Positions 37,201-46,147 of a stretch of 64,000 nt of DNA are shown one piece after another. Source of the stretch: Cyclospora cayetanensis (lineage: Eukaryota > Apicomplexa > Conoidasida > Eucoccidiorida > Eimeriidae); NCBI RefSeq assembly GCF_002999335.1, contig NW_020312103.1, positions 186,001 through 250,000 on the forward strand, given 5' to 3'. Positions within the stretch are counted from its first letter, which is position 1, and each line of letters starts with the position of its first letter. The notes under the pieces are model-generated. The model saw only the letters and a list, made by a program, of their open reading frames with translations, was not told where the DNA came from and ran no database searches. The position numbers and the translations under genes were made by a program.

Positions 37201-38000
37201 ACTTCTTTCTTTTCTCGTCCTAAGCACTAGGGCCAGGGTCACATTCCATCCATTGACTCTAAGCACCGACTTGCCTCTTACTTTTCAGCCAAAGGCACGA
37301 CTTACATTCACTTGCTGGTCAAGCCCCACGTAGTCCAGCATGTGTGCACGCCCTACCTTTCGGCCATTTCACGGGCATATCGTTGCCCATCCTGCGATCA
37401 CCTGACGTGACATATATAGACTCATGGCACACCATTGGTTATACAGCTGCTCATCAACCTTGTGGCTTCTGCACATCCATGTTTCATATTCCTGGAGAGA
37501 CTGACCTAGCTATAAATTTCCGTGCCTAAGCTTACTAAAATTTTCCAAAGCTTGTTGCCCTTTGATATCTGCTAAATCGATGAATCATGGCTTGTGTGAA
37601 GGCTTGAACTATAGTAATTCCTACATGCAGACGGCTTTGCTTGCCTGAACAGGGCAACAATTAGACCTTTCGTGCTCCTGCCGGTAGACGGACTTGGTTT
37701 TTCATCATCAGAGAAGTACAATGCAAGGCACATCTCCAACCAACTGATCAAGTATTCGAGCACTTGCCCATCCATACAGCCGCCACAGTCTTCTGGTCTA
37801 CGCAAACTTATTAACGCACCATGAGACATCTTGTTGAAGGAAATTAATGGCTGTATACCAGATATAATGCTGGCATTAGCTTGCAGGCCGGCTCCTGCCT
37901 CAACAGGCATCGCGCCACCTTTATATTCCATAGCTAGGACGATTCTCCCGATACATTTGCAAAAAAATTTAAGCTGTTGAATGACCAGATAGGTTTATGA
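34300..38000 (-). mobile_element. decayed chromovirus, gag to integrase, near complete
   Basis: Reverse strand, high to low. About 37930-37600: gag-like frame. About 37170-37090: degenerate zinc knuckle (CFYSGAWSQFFPELPA; second Cys, His and last Cys replaced). About 36910-36850: aspartic protease site VLLDTGCEAELPS. About 36150-35950: RT start (HIPVLLPPKAKKDG, ITVKR, GTLHG, SGFSLTD). About 35900-35740: KLEYTCMPVGLVDARAA and VAVYMDVLG. About 35600-35400: RT-RNase H connection (RLQSFMG, LTSYYRNFTHGFAVVA, MSWTRE). About 35370: TDAS. About 35180-34930: FIVETDHQPLMYL, then a broken ADALSR-type end. About 34690-34420: integrase Cys box, ILRCLSASEG and LCFI core. Stops and frameshifts lie between blocks, so it is a fossil. 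No LTR pair could be delimited. Confidence 0.88.
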
Positions 38001-38189
38001 AGACCCAACTGCTTCAAGGTAAAGTGACATCGCAATGCGCCCACAGCAGGAGGAAGAGCGGAAACTAACTGCACTGAACCGTTGGGTGCTACCAACTACA
38101 GCACTGCATCCGAGTTCTCCATAGGGTGACAACTCCACACTTAAAAAGGCTTAATGAAAAGTCATTAGGCATTTTTTGACAAGAATTTG

Positions 38190-38370
38190 CTCCTTCCTTG
38201 CCCACACCCCTGTGATTTCCTGATATACAGTGAGACTGACCGCTCGGGTGAGCAAAAGTACACCCTCTACGGAACCCGAGCATTCACAACTAGTTGCACG
38301 CAGCTTCTTGCGCAAACACACAGTGTTGCACATGCTTGTATAGAGCTAACAATACTCCACAGTAAATAGT
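38190..38370. repeat. dispersed repeat, copy A
   Basis: The block around 38278-38362 aligns by eye with 58955-59045, same orientation. Shared elements are GCATTCACAACTAGTTGCAC (GCGTTCACATCTAGTTGCAC in the other copy) and TGTATAGAGCTAAC (TGTATAGAGCTGAC). It lies just upstream of the reverse-strand chromovirus relic, so an LTR or 5' leader origin is plausible but unproven. Confidence 0.55.
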
Positions 38371-39471
38371 ATGTATGAACAAACAAGTGAATTGGTCAAT
38401 TTCATTTCTGAGCACAACCAGCAAGTACAGAGAAGTGCAGCTTTTCCCATTATAGGGGGGTCTTTAGGACATAAGGTAGCTTTCCACTATTTCCTTGCGT
38501 CAAGGTAACAGAGTCCTGGCATTTGGAAGAGACAGTGGTGAGTCTGCGCGCCGCTCGATCTTGTCAGCCATCCCAGCATTCGGACCCACTTAGTCATTGC
38601 TACCTACTCGAAGGAAGCGTATCCTTCATTCTCATTGCATGGACTCAGCCCTGCTCTGCAGTAAGCAAAGCTTACAGAGAGCCAAAACATTAGTGCGCCC
38701 TTCGTTGACAGCAAATAGAGTTCTAGAAAGAGATCAAGTGCAGCATGGCCTGCCGCTAAGAACCTGACGCATCTTTATCGCAGGACGAAAAGCTCGGACA
38801 AACGCTATTGATTAAGGTATATTTCCTTATAAGTGCCGCAAAAAAGGCACCATCTAGCGGCGGCGGGTTTTCCGAAACGGATCGTGAAACGGAATATTTT
38901 GGTGCTCAGGCATCACAGAGCGAAATTCAGGTACTGAGCCAGTTGTACGAACAAATAATAGCCTACGAAACCCATGGCATTGCCATTATGTGAGCAGAAT
39001 TTGATTTGAAGAAAAAAATTTATATAACATCCGGATAAGCCTGTTCCCTAGAACTGATCTACACGATACACTCGCCGTGGAAACCCCCAAATGACGTGCG
39101 CTGGCCACAGCTCGAAGTACATCCCTGCCAACCAGAAAAGTAGTTTCTGATTTATTCCTAGCCCACGCTGAGTTTATTTGAGGTCAATTAAATCAACATT
39201 TTTACATGTACTCGCTGGCCCGTAAAGGCAGAGTGCTCTGATTCAGGCTGCCACGGGTACCAGCCTGCACTGTTCTGTGGGAGCACAGTGCTGAGCCATA
39301 GAGGCACTTATACATCCATCAACCTGTTTTCCCCGCATTTTATCGTGTTTCTTCTCCGTTTTCTTGTAGTTTGAGGTACTTGAACTGCCTGCATACTTCC
39401 GTCTGCAGGGCCTCTGTCGGTTGACGGACATTCTTGCTTCTTTCTTCTATCTTTCTAGTTGGACTGTTAAG
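38371..39471. other. intergenic stretch
   Basis: No gene recognised. The last few hundred bases should contain the promoter and 5' untranslated region of the ZNF706-like gene. A pyrimidine-rich stretch ending in CTAG at about 39457 lies just before its ATG and could be a 3' splice site for an untranslated first exon. Confidence 0.4.
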
Positions 39472-39702
39472 ATGACACGGGGAAACCAGCGAGATGTCGA
39501 TCGCGAGCGCTCCCAACGCCGCAATCAGCGGGGAGTTCAGAACTCCACACTTAAGTCAAGGGAGAAGGACTTGAACGTCGTCTGCGAGATTTGCCGTCAG
39601 ACGTTCATGTGCACTATAAAGAGGCCAACGCTGGAACAGCATTTAGAATCCAAGCATCCAAAAAACCAATTTAAAGACTGTTTCCCCAATTTCGAAGGCT
39701 GA
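39472..39702 (+). CDS. ZNF706/4F5-like small zinc-binding protein
   Basis: 76 residues from ATG at 39472. The basic N-terminus MTRGNQRDVDRERSQRRNQ fits the 4F5/SERF-like start shared by this family. It is followed by one zinc finger: CEIC near residues 36-39, and the His pair in TLEQHLESKHPK near 54-59. A short acidic or aromatic tail ends CFPNFEG. Length and order match eukaryotic ZNF706-type proteins. The Cys-to-His spacing is a few residues longer than in the animal protein. Molecular function is poorly known; roles in stem-cell gene control and RNA or G-quadruplex binding have been proposed for the animal protein. The frame extends upstream to 39421 only through a non-ATG start. No close partner gene is seen. 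Confidence 0.75.
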   Translation: MTRGNQRDVDRERSQRRNQRGVQNSTLKSREKDLNVVCEICRQTFMCTIKRPTLEQHLESKHPKNQFKDCFPNFEG

Positions 39703-40784
39703 TCAGCGTGATTTATGGAAGCGCGGTGCTTGCACAATTCAGGGATGGCGTTTTTGTCTTGCTGATTATGGCTGCGGGACTACGCGTTCCTAATATGAAG
39801 ATGGCTGCAGGGGCTGTCATACCACGAATAGGATCCATATTGGCGGATCTATAGAATATACTGTGAAACCATCGAGGAGCGCGCAAACTGGGTGCACTAT
39901 GAGGTGTTGCTTGAGGTGGCCACGGGATGCCGGATTAAGGCTTGTCCTGTATATAAGTGGGCGTTTTAAGGCCCACGGAAATTTGAACGATGCAATAAGC
40001 ATGCGGCGTGAACAGCAGTACCGCATTTTGCCCCTCGTGGCAGATAAGAAAGTAACCACGACGGACGCACCCGGCAGAGTCTGCCAGTACCTCGTTGGTT
40101 TGGTTAGTTTTCGGTTGTGGCGGCGGCGCAGTAAATCTGGCTTGCGACGCTTTGCGCATCCAGGATTGTCAGGCATGTGATTTTCATCGAGACATGCGTG
40201 TCACTGGCATCTTCGCGCTGTGCTAAATGGCACCAACCTGTACACGAATACGGAAAATTCTATTCCCGTGCGGAATTGGATTTCAGCCTTTCCTTCATGA
40301 ATGGCGTATGGTAGTGCCGCAAGCGTGCATTGCCTTGCCAAGTAAAACTGCGTGAGTGGCAGGTTCAATTTATGGTGTGCCGCAACTTTATTTATATTTA
40401 CGACAGTACTTACTCGGTGGCCTAAAGGCGCTACGTTTCGAATTTTGCGAGATACGGTACAAATTGCAGCAAATTAAGCGAGTGCGCCTGTGTAGAAAGA
40501 AAAGTGCGCTAGTTATTCAGGCCCGAATATCATCAGGCCCACGGGGAGTTGCTGTCTAAATATTTCCAGGTATAGGAACAGTGGGGACGGGGTACGGAAA
40601 GGCAACCTCAGCTTCGCTGCTATGCGGCTTGATATAACACGCCAGAAACCGTTGCCTAGAAATACTACATAAAAGGTTTGTTTTCAAGCCGCAGCCCTGC
40701 GTCTTGCAGCGGGCAAACAAACGGCTCCTGTACAAGGGCGGATGCACTGGCGCGCCCTTGAATTGCTCTGCTACTAGTTGACTT
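39703..40784. other. intergenic stretch between convergent genes
   Basis: Frames at 39817-40180 are open on both strands, but neither has a recognisable domain or splice context. The 3' untranslated regions of the zinc protein (+) and TECR (-) probably lie here. Confidence 0.4.
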
Positions 40785-42940
40785 TTAGAGAAGAAATGGT
40801 ATAATAGCCTTGCGGTTCCTGCAGAATGCGAACAGTAGAGCTGAGCGGGGTTAGCATAAGGCCACACCACAGCGGTGTTTTCAAGGGCAGAAATACAGCA
40901 AGAACAGAATGCTGCGGGGAAATGGCTTACTTAGGGTATTCCTTGAACTCCTTCAGATAATTTCGGTGCTTCTTCAGTGCCCACTCCGCCATTTGGCCGA
41001 ATGCCACAACGAGGAAGAGCCAAGCTGCGTCAGCAACCAAAGGTGCATTAGTCGTGGTTCACTTGAGCTGTTTGCCCAGAACTTGGATAATACTTTGTGA
41101 CTAGCGGTAACTGGTGCAAGTACCACTGAACCTTTTCATGGGCAATTATATCAAAGTACCGTGATGCGCTCTACCAGGTAACTGCACCGCGGAATCTATG
41201 CCTGGTGGTCACTTAAATAGAACTCTGTAGTACGACGAACCAGGTGTACTACTACAAGACATGCAGCCTCAGTCTTTTGTCCATGTGCCCTTCAAAGCTC
41301 GAGTGCCAATGCCACAGACAAAGAAACCCACCAGTAAAGCAGGAAACAAGGACCGCGAAGACAAGCCAGGTCAGAGTCTCCCAATAGTAATTTGCGCAGC
41401 TCACGAGGTCGAAACCCGCGCCGTAGGGAATGCCACGCTGCCGAGTACCACGAGAGCGCAGGTTCCGGAGGATCAGATGTGTCTTGAAATTAAGCGCTTC
41501 AAAGACCTACAGAAGGTGGCACAACAAAGCAAGCGGCTACTCTCCCGGTTAGCCTCGCGGGACTTCGAAAGCAATACGAATTGGTGCTCATACGGATGCG
41601 CACGTAGACTTTGTGGCCTATGTATGTTGTCAATAAGTCAAGCACAAACAGCTGTTCGCTCTATACAACGCCCAAATTCTCTTGCATCGATCTGGAAGTG
41701 GCCACTAGCTTCTTACCACGAAGAGAGCGGTGAGAATGTAAATCATGAATTGCCAGTCGCCCTCGAACGGGGCCTGATACTTCGGATGGAAAAGAAAGTA
41801 GCCAATACTGACGCCACAAAGGAGCCAGTAGTGACCACAGTTCAGTGGGACACGGACTATCGGCATGGTGCTGTTGCTGAACCGATGCACGAACAATGTC
41901 TCGAGTTCTCTCTTGATGAAATGGCCAACGCAGAGCCACAGAGCAACACTGCGATCACGCATCCAGAGCAGAGAGAAACGGCTGACTCGCTGGTGCAGTT
42001 GGGGACCATGCAGGCAATGACCCCATGCTGCCCTGCACTTACCAACCCAAGAGGGAACAGGGTATTTAGCCTCACGTCTGTGTAAGACACTTGGAGGGTG
42101 CATTATTTTCTCCATAGAATATTGAAGGGAAGAAGTAGAGGGCAGGAAATATCAATAGGGGGCCCAAATATTCCAGCACAAAAACGAGCCGCCACGATAT
42201 CTGCACGCCTGAGGCGTACAACAACACCCATGGCATTGCCATTACGGAACCCAACAAAAGATAATCCATGTGCAAAAAATTAAACGTGCACTACCAGAGA
42301 ATGGAAATAGGACGATCGTCGATCCACGGATTGAAATGATGCTAATGTTCTGGCCTACCGAGATCTTTGAAGAACAAAGTATCGCCATCATGAACCCCGA
42401 AATTGGTCAAGAGTCCTTCCCCACGTAAAGCAGGGCCCTGTGGTTGCCCAACTGTCCACCACTGCCTCTCCGGGTAGTAGTGATCTGCAGAAAACATATA
42501 AAAATGCACCGCTGGGCGAAGCTTTTCCATGATGGCGCCGCCAAAGTTAAATGACTATGGAGGGGCTGATCTGAATGAAATGATAGATTGCGTTTCTTAT
42601 ATACATCACATACACATTCCTATGACATTTCAATATCTCAATAATCGGTTTCGGCACAATTTATGGCAGAGGCGCTCCAAGATGACCACGTGACTTAGTT
42701 TAGGTACAAAAGTATACTTTATCGGTGACTCACGTCTAAAACCAAAGTGCACATTCCGAAAAGCAGGACTGATAGAGCTAGAGCGTCCGTGCTCGGTAAA
42801 GGGGGGTGATAGCAACGATAGTTGGAAAGTCACCTACATTTTCTGTAAAAGTGTTGCTTGAAGTCCTCTACTGTGCACTCGTCAGCGACCTCGCACGCGT
42901 CGAGGAACTTGCCGCTTCGCTTCTTCAGGTAGAGCTTCAT
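40785..42940 (-). CDS. TECR: very-long-chain enoyl-CoA reductase (TECR/TSC13)
   Basis: Catalyses the last step of the ER fatty-acid elongation cycle: NADPH-dependent reduction of trans-2-enoyl-CoA to acyl-CoA. Exons: 42940-42838, 42484-42359, 42208-42076, 41948-41717, 41506-41332, 41024-40931 and 40818-40785. Every phase matches, giving about 298 residues, close to the roughly 300 of human TECR. Residues 1-80 are the ubiquitin-like N-terminal region, ending in GDTLFFKDLG. Membrane segments follow: VFVLEYLGPLLIFPALYFFP, the HFIKRELETLFVHRFS signature, LNCGHYW, and the steroid-reductase-type C-terminal domain (LILRNLRSRG, FDLVSCANYYWE, FGQMAEWALKKHRNYLKEF). The protein ends AIIPFLL, as in the family. 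Partners would be ELO condensing enzyme, ketoacyl reductase and dehydratase, none of which is in this window. The 34-base last exon is easily missed by gene finders. Confidence 0.95.
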
Positions 42941-43793
42941 TTTGGCGGCCACGCTGATTTCTCCCTCGGCGACGGTGAGCAGCACGCAGGAAGAAAAGAC
43001 GGATCACCCCAGTTCCAGTGTTGAACCTGTTGCCACCAGCGTCCGCAGGGGCTGCAGCAAAGACATTACGAAATAACACTCTCTCATTAATTCGAATGTA
43101 AACAGAACATAGGGAACTGACACAATCTAAAGGGCCTCATCTCCCGGGAGACTGCTCCCTTTGAAGGGCAATACAGGAGGGAGTGAGGACCAGGAGGGAG
43201 ACACAGTCATACCTGGATAACGCGCTCACACTGAGAGAGTAGGCCCAAGACAGGTAATGACAGATGGGATACAACACAGCTGTCTTGTCTTTCCGAAGGG
43301 GACAACCGGCTACTGCGTCTTGCAAGCACACGACCGGCCAGCCCCATTGAGGGCATATTGCAGCACACGATCCATTATCCCTCTTTGCTTAACCCGAAAT
43401 TCGATTTTCGGACTAGATCCCTCCGTTTGTAAAGTCTGACGCTTCCAAAGAAACTTCTTCGTGTAGTTAAAAGGCCCTCCATACTACGCACAAGCCCCTC
43501 TCGGGCTCGTGGGCCCAACGGAGCACCAACTTTGGACTGCCTTAGGGCAAATAGATGCAGTACAGCGGGATATTGTTCTACTTTGGCGTTGAAGAAGCCT
43601 ATAAAAGGCCATGAATTTCAGCAGCACCCTCTGACGGGCTTATAGGGCACGGAGGCAGCACACAGCATGAGCGCCGTTGTATAGGGAGCGACCATGGGAG
43701 AAATGAGAAAGTGATGCAAACTTTTAATTGACTCCACGCTTGTGCCCAGTAGGCCAACAGGCGCAAACCCGGCGCGAGGGGCCGGGTCGTTCA
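42941..43793. other. divergent promoter region
   Basis: About 850 bases separate the TECR start (-) from the start of the membrane-protein gene (+), so both promoters must lie here or in leader exons. No clear TATA or repeated motif was identified. Confidence 0.45.
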
Positions 43794-45080
43794 ATGGCTA
43801 CCATTTTGGTGGCAGCGCCCAGGGGGCAGTGCTGCCGGGATCTGTTCAAATCAAGAAGAAACTTATCTTTTACAAGGGGCCTTCATGTGCGCTCCCCTTA
43901 TATGGGAACTGTAGATTTGTCTTGTTCGTCGCTCCCATGCGTCTCAAAGAGCTTTGGTGCAGCGCCGTGCATTCACCCGAAGGCCAGACGCCACCTGTGG
44001 AACGTGTGTATTGCCCATTTCAAGACCTCTTACCCAAGGGACCTGCTGATGCACAAGCCGGATGCGCGCCATTGCATCTCCCGAGTGTGCTCTGTGTCAT
44101 CCAGCATAGCAGATAAGGCTGTCGAAGGGCAACTGCAAGGCTTGCTGCATCAGAGGGAAAGCTCTGGCAGGACACGAGCGGAGCCTCGAAAAAAGGATGA
44201 ACTCCCTTTGCTGCCTTTGGCCGCATATGACGCGTATCGCCGGCAGATCCGATTTGATGTAGAAAAAGTGGTTGGGCCTCGGCGGAAAGCTGAATTCAGG
44301 TAGATTAATAGTGATGAAGGGGCCGCTTTGGGCATTGCCTGAAAGAACAAAAGGGTTCATCCAAGAAAGCAGGGGGCAGCTGTATCTGTCTGGTATTCTT
44401 TGGCCATGCTTTCAGGGCTTTGAGGCTTGTCACACGGTCAATGTGCGGCCTTCATGGAGCGTTTTTGCTGCTGTTGATGGCAGCACCACCGACTTCCCTG
44501 GAGCTCCTGTTGGCGCCACATGCACAGTTTTGCTGCCTTTGCCTTACCCAGGCCGCCAGTATCACCTTCTGGGGGTTTGGTCTCGCACGGCCAGGGCCCC
44601 TCGCTAGCGGAGGTATTGCAGTGGGAGACTGGAGGTGAGCTCTGCACATGCTTGTAAAATTGTCGTGGTGACTTCCTCTTCTACTGCATCCGGTGACTTA
44701 TAAGGGACTGCATTTTTGATCAATATGTGGGAAGTAAGCATGTTTGGCTCTGCATGAGTATCCTATGCGGCTGCTGCTGTGCGCATTTCAGGCTAGCAGT
44801 GGGGTTGTTGTACTTGTTTGTCTGCTCTCTGTCGCTTCTTGCTAGTTTAAAGGACCCAAAGGCATCTTACGGCATTCAGATCCCAGCGCTCGCACTGCTG
44901 CTTTGTTTACATCGCCGGTTGGGCGCCTCACAGGCAGCCGCTGTGCCTCTGTGGTGGAGCGAGGGTTCGAACAAGCAAATGCTTTTGGTTCTCCTAACCT
45001 GCATTTGTGCCGCTCTAGGTCGTGCATTGTACGTTGAGAATAAGATAGATTCAATCATGGACGGCGCCCTGAAAGACTAG
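43794..45080 (+). CDS. multi-pass membrane protein, possible TMEM69/DUF3429 type
   Basis: Exons 43794-44299, 44416-44634 and 44792-45080, phases 2, 2 and closed, giving about 337 residues. The first 35 residues are Arg/Ser-rich with few acids (MATILVAAPRGQCCRDLFKS, then FTRGLHVRS), like a mitochondrial or plastid leader. About 120 soluble residues follow, with a basic ELPLLPLAAYDAYRRQ segment. The C-terminal half has several hydrophobic helices: GAFLLLLMAAP, an FCCLCLTQAASITFWGFGLA segment, LAVGLLYLFVCSLSLL, IQIPALALLLCLHRR and MLLVLLTCICAALG. The pattern of a small-residue helix with a W-G pair and a later PLWW is reminiscent of DUF3429/TMEM69 proteins of the mitochondrial inner membrane, but similarity is weak. 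Treat the family call as a guess and the gene structure as fairly safe. Confidence 0.65.
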
Positions 45081-45428
45081 CGGGGAGATGCTCACCACGT
45101 TCGACTCGTTCATGGTTTGCACATTAACACGCCCCCGTGTCTCGCTTTTTTGTATCTTAATTGCGGTGTTGAAAAGCACGGGAGATGCACCAGCGAAGAA
45201 CTGAACAGTTGCCGTAAAGTTCGGCTGCAGAGGGGCGAACCTGAACTGGGTGGGCACAAGCTGCGTGTTGTAGTTACCTAGCTTCAAACAAGAGGGGAAG
45301 GGGCAATGAGTGGTAGTCATGTAGCACTGCAAGCGACGCATGGAAAAAGCTAACCTCGTAGGCACTACACCGCCGCTGTGGGTCAGAGATTCCCGGGAAG
45401 AACTCAAATACTTGCTTTGTGCGTGCAT
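45051..45428 (-). CDS. hypothetical ORF or terminal exon
   Basis: A reverse-strand frame of 125 codons whose last 30 bases overlap the 3' end of the forward membrane-protein gene. From about residue 50 the composition looks protein-like (NYNTQLVPTQFRFAPLQPN, ATVQFFAGASPV), and it ends VFQGAVHD. No family was recognised. It may be the last exon of an otherwise unseen gene or a chance frame. A tail-to-tail overlap of coding ends is uncommon in this region, which lowers confidence. Confidence 0.3.
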   Translation of the reverse strand: MHAQSKYLSSSRESLTHSGGVVPTRLAFSMRRLQCYMTTTHCPFPSCLKLGNYNTQLVPTQFRFAPLQPNFTATVQFFAGASPVLFNTAIKIQKSETRGRVNVQTMNESNVVSISPLVFQGAVHD

Positions 45429-46147
45429 TTAATTTCAATCACCTCTAAGGACGGTCGTTATTCTAAAATGCTATTATTACCCGGTTATCTACAATTGTGA
45501 GGAGCTAATGACAAACAATGCCTTGCTAAAGCAAGCATGTTGTACCTATTGAGAACTACGAAGAGGTGGGACAAGCCTCCTAACTCACTGTAAGCTTGAA
45601 TTGGATCATAGGCAGTATTACTGTGGCAGCAAGCCGGAAATTTCTATCAGTTTTATAGCTGTAACGGCCTTTAGTGGCGCTTCGGACACGGAACGAGGAA
45701 CTCCCGTCTGTTCTACTACAGGCAAGCAGGGTTCACACCTAGTGGTCATTCTTTCCCAGTGCCACCTCAGCCGCAATCGTCAATGCAATGCAAGTACCCT
45801 AGTCAAGACACTGAAGAAAAAATTAGTTGGTTTTTTTGTTCCATAGAGGCAGAAAGTGGAGGACAGTTGAAGCCAGAACGGTGAACAGGTACATCTCGGT
45901 AAAACATGCAGACAGGAAACTGCACCGCAGCTCCAGGGCTTGCCTGACACTAAAAAGACTTTGTCGTTCCATCCTCTGGCCAAGGCCCCTGCTGTATCAT
46001 CTTGCGACCACTAGCCAAGGAGGGACTTTCGGTTTGCAATGCGCGCTGGTGTCTTCAACGCACGGGAGCTCATTAAGGTTGCCTTCCCAAGGACGGGTGT
46101 CCATGCAACAGAAAAAGCAGCAACTGCCATCTGCGTGCGGCATCACA
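45429..46147. other. intergenic stretch
   Basis: Downstream flank of the RsuA-like gene. Short frames on both strands are unsupported and no repeat was noticed. Confidence 0.35.

Noticed and set aside
41261..42085. Forward 274-codon ORF as a gene
   Set aside because: The reverse strand encodes TECR with matching splice phases and family motifs across the same bases. The forward frame has no recognisable domain.
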